A stretch of 64,000 bases of DNA. Source: Monodelphis domestica (taxonomy: Eukaryota > Chordata > Mammalia > Didelphimorphia > Didelphidae). The translations under genes were made by a program, and so were the position numbers. The stretch is taken from assembly GCF_027887165.1 (NCBI RefSeq), contig NC_077227.1:543797189-543861188 (forward strand), written 5' to 3'. The notes beneath the pieces are model-generated. The model was given only the letters and a program-made list of their open reading frames with translations, was not told the DNA's origin and searched no databases. Every line of letters starts with the position of its first letter. Position 1 is the stretch's first letter. Below are positions 10,540 through 20,999 of the stretch, piece after piece.

Positions 10540-11200
10540 TATTTCAGACAAAATTCTGCTGTTCCAAATTTTTGAGTTTTCTTTCATGTGCTTTCAACAA
10601 AGAAAGAGAACAAACTGAAGGCTTTATTTCTGCTCAATCCATGAACTAGAAACTCCAAAGTTAGCTTTCTTTCAGAACCTAGCCCTAGGTTTTTTTAGGA
10701 TGTTAGTGGCTGCCACCATACAAGGTGAACAGGCCCTCCTGAGCAACTATTCAATTAACTCTACATGGGGTGTGGAGAGGATTAAAGGGTGGTTCAATTC
10801 CCATTCACAGTATCCTAAAGGGCTTTCTCCAAGGGCTCCTTTAAACAAAGCTTGTCAAACTAAGCAGTTTTTTCCACCCCTCTTACTTGGCTGTGGCCTA
10901 TTGTCACAAGAAAGCAACCCCCTTCCTTCTAATGGGGGCTTTAGAATTTCCGTTTCTATTTTCTTTGTCCTTTCAATGCTGTATGAATATGACTGTTAAG
11001 TGTATGTAGTTATATATATTCATGTGTGAGAGTATACTTACCTATTTGAAATGTGTACCTATGCAAATTACATATATATGCATGGGCATATGTAAGTAAT
11101 CACTGGAGGACATTGATTAGCTGCACCATTTGATTCCACTCAAACTTGGTTTGGCTGGCTGGCATTTCTGTACCTTTTATGATCACTAGTGTCTTGGCAC
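10540..11200. other. Unassigned unique stretch
   Basis: Contains a 99-codon plus-strand frame (10700-10999) with no recognised domain or exon context. The sequence is a little less AT-rich than its surroundings. No repeat is identified. Confidence 0.3.
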
Positions 11201-11204
11201 TAGA

Positions 11205-11300
11205 CTTTGATGTTTGAAAGAGAGCGAGGCTGAAGACTTTGTGCAGCTCTGCCTCACTTAAATACAAAGTACATCATCAGTGATGTCATTAATCATCTTC
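11205..11300 (-). repeat. Fragment of an unnamed interspersed repeat, inverted relative to 30160-30630
   Basis: 'tttgtgcagctctgcctcac' and 'ttaaatacaaagtac' near 'gtgatgtcattaatcatctt' are the reverse complement of the start of the repeat at 30160-30240 ('aggaccaatgatatggagtg', 'ggatttaagcaaggtagagt', 'ttgtgcagagtta'). Two copies in one window show it is an interspersed family. Confidence 0.6.
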
Positions 11301-11314
11301 CAGTACAAAGTACA

Positions 11315-11430
11315 ACAAGCAACCAAGCAACCTTCTATGTGCAAGACATTTCCAAGTACAGGAAAAAACACAAAGATAAGTGAGACCGGATCACTGTCCT
11401 CAAGGAGCTTATACTCTGGTATAGAGAGTA
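11315..11430 (-). mobile_element. L2 3'-end fragment
   Basis: 'gtgcaagacatttccaagta' and 'gtcctcaaggagcttatact' are antisense L2 3' end motifs. Confidence 0.6.
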
Positions 11431-11439
11431 GTTAGTGTG

Positions 11440-11580
11440 CTACACTGGAAATAATACTAGATTGAGGCTGTCATTTAACCTCTCCAAATCTGTTTCCTCA
11501 TCTGTAAAATAAAGAGAAGGGGCTGGTAGAGCTAGAAGGTCTCAAAGGACATTTTCAACTCAAAATTCTAGAATCCTAAA
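11440..11580 (+). mobile_element. THER1 CORE-SINE fragment
   Basis: 'gtttcctcatctgtaaaata', 'ggtctcaaaggacattttca' and 'attctagaatcctaaa' give the 3' part in sense orientation. Confidence 0.7.
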
Positions 11581-11584
11581 GGAA

Positions 11585-11795
11585 AAGAAGTATTGGAATC
11601 CTCAGAAAACCTAGATTCAGGCTCTTTTGTCTCTAGGCAAGTCACTGAACTGCTCTGAGAACAGTTTCTTCCTTTTTAAAAAAAGAAATAATAATATTAA
11701 GCCCCAATGACCTCTTTGGATTGTGAGAAATCAGATGAAATAATGAATGGGAAAACACTGTAAACTATGAAGGCAGATCTAAACGTGTTATTATA
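11585..11795 (+). mobile_element. MIR CORE-SINE, diverged
   Basis: 'ggcaagtcactgaactgctc', 'gaaataataatattaag' and 'gagaaatcagatgaaataat' are in the order of a MIR in sense orientation. Confidence 0.6.
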
Positions 11796-11895
11796 ATTTT
11801 TTTTATTATTAAAAGAGATAAAACTTATGTAAATGTGGATATATATACATATATATATTTCCTTCAATAGAAATTTCCATAAAGAGATAACAATG

Positions 11896-11898
<3 letters not shown>

Positions 11899-11940
<42 letters not shown>
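11899..11940. repeat. (CA)n microsatellite
   Basis: About 21 uninterrupted CA units. Confidence 0.95.
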
Positions 11941-11942
<2 letters not shown>

Positions 11943-12019
11943 TGGTAGAACTCCCTGTATGAAAACTCCCTTCCCAATATAGATCAATAAATCATCTGTA
12001 ACTTGATTTGAGTGTGTTG

Positions 12020-12145
12020 ACTAGAGCACTGAAAAATTAAGTGACATGCTCAAGGTTATCCAGTTCAAATTGCTCCAAGGAAGGACTTTATTTAACTTTT
12101 TCCTGACTCTAAGAGAAGCCCTCTATTCACTATGACCTGCTGTCA
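12020..12145 (-). mobile_element. MIR fragment
   Basis: 'aattaagtgacatgctcaag' and 'cctgactctaagagaagccc' followed by 'ctattcactatgacc' match the antisense MIR core and head. Confidence 0.5.
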
Positions 12146-12304
12146 TTCTTCAATGAATGCACAGTAAAGAAAATGGAGAATTTTATTTGTTAACAAATAT
12201 AATGAACAAAATATAAACAATAAATGACGAAAAAACAAAAAAGAGATTAACCTGGAGAGGGGAGTCTCCCTCTTTATATCATCTATTTTTCTATTTATAT
12301 TATT

Positions 12305-12475
12305 AAAATTTAGAACTAGAAAGGACCTTAAGGATTCTTCTGTTCCTAATCTCTTATTTGAGAAATGAAGAAACTTGAGGTCTAGGAAGGGGGAATGATT
12401 TGCTTAACCAGGATTTGATCTCAAACTCTCTATTGTAGTCCAGTGTTATTTCTACCACATAGATTTCAAATAATA
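12305..12475 (-). mobile_element. THER1 CORE-SINE
   Basis: 'aactagaaaggaccttaagg' (3' end) and 'aatgaagaaacttgaggtct' (core) are followed by 'ccagtgttatttctaccaca' (head). Confidence 0.7.
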
Positions 12476-12519
12476 TCAGGAGCCCATATTGAGTATATAA
12501 TTATATTCCTTGTTTTGTT

Positions 12520-12675
12520 TTGTTTGTAGTTCAGGTGTTTTCCAGTCATGTCTGGCTCTCTGTGACCCCATTTGGGTTTTCTTGGGTGAAGATACTAGAG
12601 TGTCCTTCTTCAGCTAATTTTATAGATGAGGAAACTGAGGCAAACAGGGTTAAATAACTTGCCCAGGATCTTTGT
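12520..12675 (-). mobile_element. MAR1-like SINE, head-truncated
   Basis: 'tctgtgaccccatttgggtt', 'ttcttgggtgaagatactag' and 'gatgaggaaactgaggcaaa' are the antisense tail and core. The element stops inside the core. Confidence 0.82.
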
Positions 12676-12779
12676 TCTTAGCATCATGTAGTTGATTTTT
12701 AAAGAATATTTGTTATATTAAAAGAAATTGAATTCTAAGAGAGCTATATATTATTAAATGTAACCTAAGTGATCCAATC

Positions 12780-13200
12780 AATTCCTTTGTCCATGGCCTT
12801 GCAGTTTCCACAATCAGCAGTCAGATTAGCTAGGGCCCACCTCAGGTAGAGAGTCTCTGCTTTTGCCCTGGCTGTGGCCCAAATTCTTTATCTGGAGTAT
12901 ATCAAAGGGATCATCTCCAGCACTCAAGGGGGCTTTTACTGTAGAGATACCATAGACTGATATAGACATAATATTGACTCTTCTTGGAAACCGCTCCCTG
13001 GGCCTGGGCTCAGGCCAAAGAGACCCAACGAAGCCATATGCTCTGATGTGCTTATCCCCCATGCCAGCACGATTAAAGAAAACCTGGCCCAAGCTGAGGA
13101 TGCCCATGCCAGCAGAGCAACTCCTTTCCCCCTAGTCTCATGTTCTCTGGGTGCCTTTGGAAATAAGCCTGTTTACTACTCCAGTGTGACATCATAGAAG
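12780..13200. other. Unassigned, GC-richer block with a 93-codon minus-strand frame
   Basis: The block is visibly richer in G and C than its flanks and matches no repeat I know. A minus-strand frame at 12826-13107 encodes a basic, Pro/Arg-containing 93-residue peptide with no recognised motif, no signal peptide and no membrane span. It could be a conserved non-coding element, part of an unrecognised LTR, or an old pseudogene. I cannot choose among these. Confidence 0.25.
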
Positions 13201-13284
13201 AAAAAAAAACATTCATTCTTCTTGCATTTGGAGGACATCAGATAGAATGTAAGCTCTCTCCCTTATTAATTGTGTGGGTTTAAG

Positions 13285-14165
13285 TAAAGTCAATTTAAGA
13301 AGCATTTATTAAGAAGTTATGGTTTGTCAAATACCATGCTAAGTACAGGAGATACAAAGGCAGAAAGCAGCCCTCTCTCTCAGAGAGCTCACCATCTAAT
13401 AGGGGGTTAGGGAGAGACAGCATGCAAACAATGATGTACAAACATAAGTATGTGGAGCATAAATTGGAAATTATCAACAGTGAGAAGTCACTGGAATTAA
13501 GGGGGATCAAGAAAGGCTTCCTGTAGTGGCTAACTTGAAGGAAGTCAGGAGGTAAAGTTAAGGAGGGACAGTGTGCCAGGCATGGGGGACAACCAGTGAA
13601 ACTGCCCCTCTAGTGGGGAGTGCAGTGTCTGGGATGAGAAATATAGTGCTGGGTATGTAAAGGAAAAGGAAAAACAAACTCTGCCCACAAGAAGTTCACG
13701 TTCAAATGAGGTTAACATGCTGATAACTCTATACATATAAGAAATATACAGGGTAAATAATAGGTAATCTCAGAGCCAAGGTACTAGTAAGTATGAGAGG
13801 AGATTAGGAGTTTGGGAAGGGGTAGAAGAATGTCTTGAAAGAATCCAGAGCACCTAGGAAACAGGGATGAGAAGTGAGAGCATTCCAGGTAAGCCAGGTC
13901 ATCACTTGAAAAGACACAGAATGAGAAGAGAAGGAATATCTGAAAGGAAAGGCAAATAGGCCTGGGGTCATCACGGCAGATGGGAGTAAAATACAAGAGG
14001 AATGGGAAGCTAGAATGAGAGCCCAGATTTTGAAGGGCTTTGAGTGGCAAATAGATTTTTATTATTATATTTTTATATTTGATATTCGATTCTGGAAATA
14101 ATAAGTAGTTGGTGAAGCCTATAGAGTGGGGAGAGAGAGCAAGAATATGGTTAGACATTAATCAA
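13285..14165 (-). mobile_element. L2 LINE, long 3' portion
   Basis: The antisense of the L2 3' end ('agaagcatttattaagaagt', 'accatgctaagtacaggaga', 'gagagctcaccatctaatag') is followed by 'aagaaaggcttcctgtagtg', 'agcattccaggtaagcc' and 'tgaagggctttgagtggcaa'. This is the standard antisense order toward the ORF2 end. At about 880 bp it is among the longest L2 copies here. Minus-strand frames inside it are remnants of the LINE or chance. Confidence 0.75.
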
Positions 14166-14640
14166 GTCACTGGACCCAAGTTTGCTCAGATATAAAATGA
14201 AGGTGTTGGATTAAATAACAATGTAAGGTCTTGATAATAAAACCTATTATCGTAGATTTCAGGAAGTAGATAGAAAGAATGGAAAAGTTACTCAGGGGTG
14301 TCAACAGCATCATATCCACTAGTAAAGTGGGTTAGAAAAGAATATTTACACAATCACCCACATATGCTGAAGCTTTGCCCATGCCAAAATTCTAATCTGG
14401 ATGGGAGGAATTAGTTTAGGGGAAGCCCTCTTCAGAGGAAGTAGGAGGGAAAAAAACTCAGTGGGGATTTGGAGATAATGATAAGTGCTACCCTAATTAG
14501 TGCTCACATCAAACCAGGACCATTGTCTCCATTTTACAGAGAAAGAACTTCATTACAGAAGGAAAATGTCTTTGCCATGATCACAAAGTTGTAAATAGAG
14601 GAGGTGAGAATCAAACCAGTTGTCTTTTCTTCTTTAAAAT
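14165..14640. other. Mixed stretch with SINE scraps
   Basis: A plus-strand THER1 3' scrap lies at about 14170-14240 ('aaaatgaaggtgttggatta'). A minus-strand MIR core lies at about 14510-14635 ('tctccattttacagagaaag'). The part between them is unassigned. Confidence 0.45.
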
Positions 14641-14644
14641 ATCT

Positions 14645-14915
14645 ACCCTTTTTGGCAGGCAGCCAGGTAACAATTGAATAGAATCAATGGACCTGGAATC
14701 AGAAAGACCTGAGTTCAAATTTTGACTCAGATATTTATTAGCTGTGTGATCCTGGGCTTAAACTCCTGTAAGCCCCAGTTTCCTCATCTGTAAAATGGGA
14801 TAATAATGGTATCTACCTAACAGGGTTGTTGTGAGGATAAAATGAGTTAGTTGTAAAGTGCCTTGAAAACCTTAAAGTATGATATAAATTCTAATTATCA
14901 TTAGTATTATCTGTT
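14645..14915 (+). mobile_element. MIR CORE-SINE, near full length
   Basis: Head ('aatggacctggaatcagaaa'), core ('tgtgtgatcctgggctta', 'tttcctcatctgtaaaatgg') and 3' part ('cagggttgttgtgaggataa', 'ttgtaaagtgccttgaaaac') are all present in sense order. It is one of the best-preserved MIR copies in the window. Confidence 0.85.
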
Positions 14916-14919
14916 GACA

Positions 14920-15318
14920 GGGTTTGACACTGAATGCCTGCCTCAAGTTCCTGTAGCATCTCCAGAATCATTTTAATTGTTTGGCTTCCAACACTGAGGA
15001 ACTAGAAGTCCAGCATTCTGAGAAGGAAAGCAGGAGTTCCAAACCAGTACAAAACAGTAAATTTAAGGATCAAGCTCTCATGGTCTCCTACTCCATATTC
15101 TGGGAAGGCAAAAAAATCCCTTCTCTTTTCTTCCCATTCACAGAGGACCTCATTTAGTTTTCTCCATAATTATTTGTGAGGGACTTTTGTTGGGATTGCT
15201 TTGATACTATGCAAGATCAATGGTCTCATTGGTAGAGGGTTTTCCTCCACAAAATTTCTTCCCATATAATTCTTGTCCAAGTTTTCTCAGGAAGCATCTA
15301 TAGTTGTTAGATCCCTTT
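14920..15318. other. Unassigned stretch
   Basis: No repeat or coding signal recognised. Confidence 0.3.
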
Positions 15319-15319
15319 T

Positions 15320-15587
15320 TCTACTTTGATATTCAACTTGGTCCTTTCTATATTTCCAGTCTTCTTACACATTATACTGCTCCACATGCTGTGCAGTCCA
15401 GTGACAATGGCCTCCTGGTTCTTTTTCCAACTAGACACTCCATTTCCTGGTCATTTCAATAGCTGTTCCCCATGCCTGGAATTCTCACAGTCCTCATCTT
15501 CACCTCCTGTATTCTCTGGGTTCTTTCAAGTACCATCTAAAATCCCAACATCTGGAAAAAGATTTTCCCATTTCTTCTTGGTGCTAG
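15320..15587 (+). mobile_element. L2 LINE, 5' segment of an interrupted copy
   Basis: 'atgcctggaattctcacagt' and 'ggttctttcaagtaccatct' are sense L2 motifs ('tgcctggaatgctctt', 'cttcaagtctcagctcaaa'). The copy is cut by the LTR at 15588 and continues after 16147. Confidence 0.75.
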
Positions 15588-16147
15588 TGTTATGGGGTTC
15601 AGATGTGTACTCCTGGGGTTCATAAAGGATACCTTTTGCAAGAATGCAAGACTCCAAAACTTAGCTTAAAAACAAAAAGAGAAATTTATTAATTTAGAAA
15701 GTAATGTTGAGAGTGGCCAGGAGGATAGCAAGGTGGGACAGCAAGATGGGGAGCAGTTCCTTGGGAGGACAGCATGAATGGAAAGGCTGTTCCCCATGAG
15801 CACAGCATGGATGGAAAAGCTGTCCTCCAGACAACATCAGTTCTGGGGATTTATACTCTTTACAAGAGATGCTATGTCATGGTGTGGAGGTGACCTATAG
15901 AGTGTTAGTCCCTCAGGCACTTGGTGGGGTGAGGTGGTCATCTGACTGCGGTCTGCCTGGAGGCATAAAGATTCATCTTTTTGTCCATCTTAAATCTAGA
16001 GGACAATCAAAGAGCATAAACATCTCAGGACCCTGGGGGGGGGGGGTCATTGGATGTTTCTAGGTTCAGAGTCACTAGGATGCAAAGGCAAGAGAGTTTC
16101 GATGATAATAGTTCCCCATGGTTTCTGGGGGTACAATGCCCATGTCA
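15588..16147 (-). mobile_element. Solo LTR (560 bp) inserted in an L2, minus orientation
   Basis: The block is bounded by TG and CA and flanked by CTAG on both sides (15584-15587 and 16148-16151), a 4-bp target duplication. On the minus strand it shows a TATA box ('gtataaatcc', near 15850) about 165 bp before an AATAAA-type signal ('attaataaatt', near 15687). It therefore has U3-R-U5 organisation. No internal retroviral sequence is present, so it is a solo LTR. A 4-bp duplication fits ERV1-type elements, though I cannot name the family. Short frames inside are not genes. Confidence 0.88.
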
Positions 16148-16535
16148 CTAGCAGATTCTTCCTATGATTTTCTCCGATTTATTCTCCCTGCCTTGTACAT
16201 TCACAGCTATTTTCATTTTAATCTCTCTCATTAGAGCCATTGAACCTCGAAGGAAAAAGACCTGCCTTCAAATACTTTCTCAGACATTTACTAGCTATGT
16301 GGCCTTGTGCTTAAACAACAGTCGGCCTCAGTTTTTCATCTGTAAAATGGGATAGTAATATCTCCTTCTTACTGGGGTTTTTGTGAGGATAAAATGAATT
16401 ATTTGTAATTGCCATTATTTAAGGGCAGAACTTTTTTTTTTAAACTTTCCTTATATACCCAGTACTTATTGCAATACCTGGCACATCTTAGGTTTTTTAT
16501 TCAATACTTATTGACTTGTCTTGATTCTGTTATCC
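16148..16535 (+). mobile_element. L2 LINE continuation, with a MIR nested at 16231-16412
   Basis: L2 resumes after the LTR target duplication ('gatttattctccctgccttg'). A plus-strand MIR follows at about 16231-16412 ('gagccattgaacc', 'catctgtaaaatgggatagt', 'tgaggataaaatgaatta'). The L2 3' end ('cccagtacttattgcaatac', 'ctggcacatctta', 'caatacttattgactt') closes the copy. The layers, oldest first, are the L2, then the MIR and LTR insertions. Confidence 0.72.
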
Positions 16536-16539
16536 TCTT

Positions 16540-16910
16540 GGAAGAAACTATAGATGTTCATGTGTGTCACTCAGATAACTTAATTCCTCTCTGCCCCACC
16601 CTGAATTCTCAATAATACCCTTTGCTCCACTTTTTGTATCAAAGTCATTTTGTTATCATACCCCAATCTGCTTATCACTACTCTCCCACTTGCTTTTCCA
16701 TTGAACTCTGAATGTTTTATAATTTGAATTCTTTAGAGATACTAGTGCTCCACAATTCTCAGTCCTGTGACTTCCCTTGGGGGAATGTTGGTCTCAAAGA
16801 GATAGGCTTTTGCAGTGGAAAACAATTTGCATTGGTTTAGAAAAAATAATACACTTCCTTTTAACTTCCATCATTAAGTGTAACTATTCAGATGTAAAAA
16901 CAGTAACAAA
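16540..16910. other. Unassigned stretch
   Basis: No repeat or gene recognised. Confidence 0.3.
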
Positions 16911-16916
16911 TGAGAG

Positions 16917-16941
16917 CACACACACACACACACACACACAC
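16917..16941. repeat. (CA)n microsatellite
   Basis: About 12 CA units followed by CCACCACC. Confidence 0.92.
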
Positions 16942-17049
16942 CACCACCAAAATAAAAAGGCAGACAACAAATAAGGGAGAAACAAGATAACAGATGAAAG
17001 TGATTTTAAGTGACTATATAGGTAGCCAATCACTTTTATTATTTGCCAG

Positions 17050-17103
17050 GATTGTAAAAAGTAAAAAACAAAAGAAAACAAAAGAAAACAAAACAAAAAA
17101 CAA
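17050..17103. repeat. A-rich (CAAAA/GAAAA)n tract
   Basis: A-rich with periodic C or G. It may be the tail of an unrecognised retroposon in plus orientation. Confidence 0.7.
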
Positions 17104-17159
17104 AGGAAGCATTGGGTATTGCCTAGAAATAAGTCACATGACTTTCACTCTTTTGTTGT

Positions 17160-17960
17160 AATGATCTATATAGTTTTATAGTCAATGTGATTCCTTTGGT
17201 TGCTTCTTTCTTTAATCTGCATCTATTCATATACTGTTTTCCTCTATAGAGTCTATAATACTTTCAAAATCCAAGTTCTTGAACTCTCTAATTCCCTTGA
17301 ATTTTTTTCATAGTGAAAAATATTCCATTACTTTCACACACAGTATATCAAACACATATTATTTTTATCAATGTAGAAACTCTTTCCACCAATGAAGATA
17401 GCAATATTTTTTCTAAAATTCTGGGATTAATGAATCACCTGAGATTCAGACATGTTAAATATTTGCCTTGGGTCATATAAATGTCAGAGAAGGGATCCCT
17501 CCATATGTCATAATTCATTTGATTTCTGAAATTATGCCCCAATTATTGGACTCCGTTTGCTTCTACCTCATTTTGCCTTTTTGTTTCTTCTTGCACATAG
17601 TACTACTAAAAATCTTTTTATGCAGATTGATCATTTTTGTTTCTGTTAGTATTGTCATTAGAGTAGTGAGCCAATAGTAGTAGGCATCATTGGGTCAATA
17701 GATATGACCATTTTCTTAACTGTTTTTTTCATAAGTCCATATTGCTTTCTGAAATTCTGTGGAACCATTTCATGTCACCATTAGCAATGGATTTTAAAGA
17801 GCAGTTGCTCCACCCCACAGTCAGGCCAACACTGAATGTTATCATCTTTTTATCTATCTTTAACAATTTGAGGGGAGTAAGGCAATATCCTAGAGTTGAT
17901 TTAATATCCATTTATCTGATTATTAGTGGAATCATTATTTTTACTGAAATACTGATATGC
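17160..17960 (-). mobile_element. Old L1 LINE 3' region, interrupted
   Basis: The order of motifs is that of the marsupial L1 3' part read in antisense: 'aaaaatattccattactttc', 'catattgctttctgaaattc', 'caccattagcaatgg', 'caggccaacactgaatgtta', 'tagagttgatttaatatcca', 'tctgattattagtgga'. Near 17410-17500 a MIR-like piece ('ggattaatgaatcacctgag', 'gccttgggtcatataaatgt') interrupts it. Divergence is high, so the insertion is ancient. Confidence 0.65.
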
Positions 17961-17964
17961 TACT

Positions 17965-18145
17965 ACCTTAGTAGTAAACTTGAAATCAGAAAGACCTGAG
18001 TTCCATTTGTACTTCTGACTCAGTAACACATTAGTCATGTGAGCTTGGCTAAATCTCTTTTTCTCTGACTTACTTTCCTCATCCATAGAGCGAAGGGCTT
18101 AGATTAGATGACCCCTAAATTTTCTTTAAATTTTCTGTAGGTCTT
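17965..18145 (+). mobile_element. THER1 CORE-SINE
   Basis: 'cttgaaatcagaaagacctg' (head side), 'tactttcctcatccatagag' (core) and 'ttagatgacccctaaatttt' (3' end) are in sense order. Confidence 0.75.
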
Positions 18146-18284
18146 TTCTTCTATCCCTATAAAATGAAGGGATGGAACCCAATTTTTTTCATACTCCTTC
18201 CACAATAACCTATTGCCAATCTCTAGCAGGATTTTAGCTATAAGGCAATCTTGCCTGAAAAATCCCTTTCTCCACCTTAAAGAG

Positions 18285-18475
18285 GCAATGTGGTAACTTG
18301 GACTCAATTCCAGAACTGTTCTTTGCTGCCTGTGGGACCTTGGGAAACTGTCTCTCCTCTCTCTAAGCCTCAGTTTCTTTATTTGTTAAATAAGGCAGCT
18401 GTGTTTGGTTATCTCTAAGGTCCTTTACTACTCTTAAAACCAACTTATACATAAATCTGTGAATGCAATCTGAGA
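18285..18475 (+). mobile_element. THER1 CORE-SINE
   Basis: 'tgtgggaccttgggaaactg', 'aagcctcagtttctttattt' and 'ggttatctctaaggtccttt' are in sense order with a THER1-type end. Confidence 0.78.
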
Positions 18476-18559
18476 GCAAGTCAGGGATAAAGGCAATGTC
18501 ACACCCATCAATAGTAAATTCCTTACCTTTCTATTACCATATTTCATTTTGTTAAGCAC

Positions 18560-18990
18560 TTTCAGAGGCAACATTGAGGATTAGACAGAGCAGAACACCA
18601 GGAGGTCAGGTCCTGCCTCTGTCCAATGTGAACTGCGAAACTTTGGACAAGTCATTCAATTAGTCTCTCAATGCCCCAAATTATAAATGTCAGAACATTT
18701 GACAGCCTTCATTGGTAGGAGCAGCTTCTCCCAGGGAGATCAAAACATCAATGAAATCTCAGACTCAGGCAAATAAATTAACCAAAAGCATTTCCATACT
18801 TCTTTTCTCTCTGAAATTCACATAAATCTATTAGATAGGCTAGGAATTTGTAGCTTCAGTTGACAATACAGGGAAATTAAAGTCACAGAGGAACCAAGTC
18901 TTCCCAGCTAGTTAGTGGCTAGTGTAAGAGAAGACCCGAATCCAGGTCTCCTGACTCCTTGCTTTTTGTCTTTCCACTAAATCCTAACAA
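18560..18990. mobile_element. Two MIR-type fragments in opposite orientations
   Basis: At about 18560-18700, 'gaggtcaggtcctgcctctg' and 'ttggacaagtcattcaatta' form a plus-strand MIR/THER1 5' half. At about 18830-18990, 'aattaaagtcacagaggaac' and 'gacccgaatccaggtctcct' form a minus-strand MIR core and head. Confidence 0.6.
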
Positions 18991-19110
18991 TAATGAAAAA
19001 AAAAGTGGGGGGAGGTAAGAAATTATTGTTCAGAGTGATACTAATCATGCCATACTCTTCTGTTACTTAAAAAAACCCTGATCCTGCCTGCTTTAAAAGC
19101 AGAGCCCCAG

Positions 19111-19135
19111 CTGAAATCAGCCTCACTGATTTCAG
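19111..19135. repeat. Perfect short inverted repeat (10-bp stem, 5-nt loop)
   Basis: CTGAAATCAG (19111-19120) and CTGATTTCAG (19126-19135) are exact reverse complements around CCTCA. This is unique sequence between repeats. A dimeric protein site or chance are both possible. Confidence 0.6.
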
Positions 19136-19330
19136 AATTGCTTCCATGGCCAAAGCACAGGGACAGTTAGTCACTTTGTGTTTAAGAAGAAAGAAATCAA
19201 AGAACTTGGAGAGGAAGAGGCACTCAGCAATCAATCTAGCTGATTAGGGGACTCAATCCAAGGCACATGGATTTTTACATATATTCATAATAGAAACTTG
19301 ATCCAAGAAGAAAGAAATGGGGGGGGGGGG

Positions 19331-19763
19331 TGCAAAGCAAAAGGCTCTCAGTCACAGTCTACCAAGGCTTTATTTCACTTGCTACCAATTTTGAGCTCAA
19401 GCTTTCTTTATAAAGGAAACAGGGGATTCCCAGTCTTGGGATTTTTTTCCCCCAGCTGTACATGACTTTCCTGGAGAGCTCAAGGGTAAGCCATCAGTCC
19501 AACTAGCCAGGAAGCTGGTGGAGAATTATCAGCCTTTCAGGCCACAATTTGAGTTCAGGAACTCTCATAAATGCAGCCAGCAGGGCTTGGCAGCACCAGG
19601 CGTGACCAGCCCCATTGGAACTTCACCCAGACTGCTGACCTGGCACCCACACAGAATCCTATAACTCATTCTCTTGGCTGCTTCTCCTTGAGGTTTTAAC
19701 CATCTCAAATCCAAGAGTGAAAGCCCTGAAGATGAATGTTCCAGGGTCACACTCTTTCTAGCA
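19331..19763 (-). mobile_element. Candidate solo LTR, minus orientation
   Basis: Read on the minus strand the block runs from TG (19763) to CA (19331). It has a TATA-like 'ctttataaag' near 19410 and 'gaaataaagcc' (polyadenylation signal) near 19370, about 40 bp from its 3' end. That is the usual U3-R-U5 spacing for an LTR with a short R. It abuts a G run at 19319-19330. I see no target duplication, so the 5' boundary is uncertain and the family is unnamed. Confidence 0.5.
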
Positions 19764-19764
19764 T

Positions 19765-20785
19765 GTGATTTCTTTCTAGGAGGGATTTCAGTAATTCAGA
19801 GGTTTGGAACTCAACCCATGTAATACCACCAAAAAATGTTTGCAGAGCTGTGTTAGCCAAGAACAGATCTTTTAAACAAAGGAGACCCTCCTTCTCCCTT
19901 GAGAAAGCCCCCTTTTATTAGTTAAGCCAATTAAAACATGTTCAAAAACACAAAGATATTTTTCCAAGTTTCAAGGTTTCTTCAGAAAAATCCATAGATA
20001 GAAATCATTTCATTTAAAAAAAATCTATCCCAGACAACTATTCCCTTATTCCCATATAACATGTTGTTTTCATTTAATTTATATGACTTTAAAACTGTAT
20101 AGGAAAAATATGGTTGACTAGGGAGACATGGATATTTAAAAAATGCAGCACCATGTCAAAAATTAATAATGTACCATAGGACAGGGATTGGATTGTAATA
20201 TTTGCCACAGTGGAAGTGGACAGACCACTGAATTGTAACATCACATATTTATATTCCATAAAATAGATAATACAATATGCATACACATACATATATTCAT
20301 ATATATTCTATATAAATCTCATTTACTCCTCACAAAACCCTGTGATGAAAATATTTTTATTTGATTTGATTCATATTTCTCAAAAACAGTTTTCAGCACC
20401 ACAAAGACACTGGTCAGATAATTAAATTCCACATAGAAAAAAAAACTACATGATAACTAAAAATATAAAAAGTCAATATCTGTTTTTTTCAAAAATTCAA
20501 AATCAGCAATATGGCACAATATACAGCAATCTCTACATTGTCCTATTAGAAAGGTAAACAAATGTGTCTTGGTTACCTGAGGAGAAAAAATCATGTTTAG
20601 GAGGTATAAGATTACAAATTTGTATTTATATATGTATTCAATGTATATATTATCTCATCCCCATGATATATTCATATCCTTGCTGCACACAATAGCATCT
20701 CATAACATTAATTTCCTCATAAGGTTGAAAAACCCCAGACTGATTTTTATTCTAGATGTCACAGGCCCATTGCATGGCTCACATA
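19765..20785. other. Unassigned stretch
   Basis: About 1 kb, AT-rich toward its right end, without a repeat I can name. Sequence at 19765-19960 might belong to the neighbouring LTR. Confidence 0.3.
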
Positions 20786-20789
20786 TATT

Positions 20790-20920
20790 ATATTCTTCAT
20801 TTTATTTCAGGAAAATATGGGACCGAGGAGTTAAAGAACTTGTACAAAGTCATATAGTTTATAAATGGGGGGTCTGGGACTCAAAAGTTTAATGCTCTTA
20901 CCACTACATCAAATTATGGC
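20790..20920 (-). mobile_element. MIR fragment
   Basis: 'ggagttaaagaacttgtaca' followed by 'aagtcatatagtttataaat' and 'aatgctcttaccactacatc' are the antisense core and head. Confidence 0.65.
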
Positions 20921-20999
20921 TAAGACTGGAAACTCGTTGAAGACTTTGATGGTCCCTTATTATGTGTTCTTCCCGCCCGCCTTTATGCCTAGTACAACG

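Noticed and set aside
13784-14158. 124-codon minus-strand frame
   Set aside because: It lies wholly within the minus-strand L2, so it is a LINE remnant or chance.
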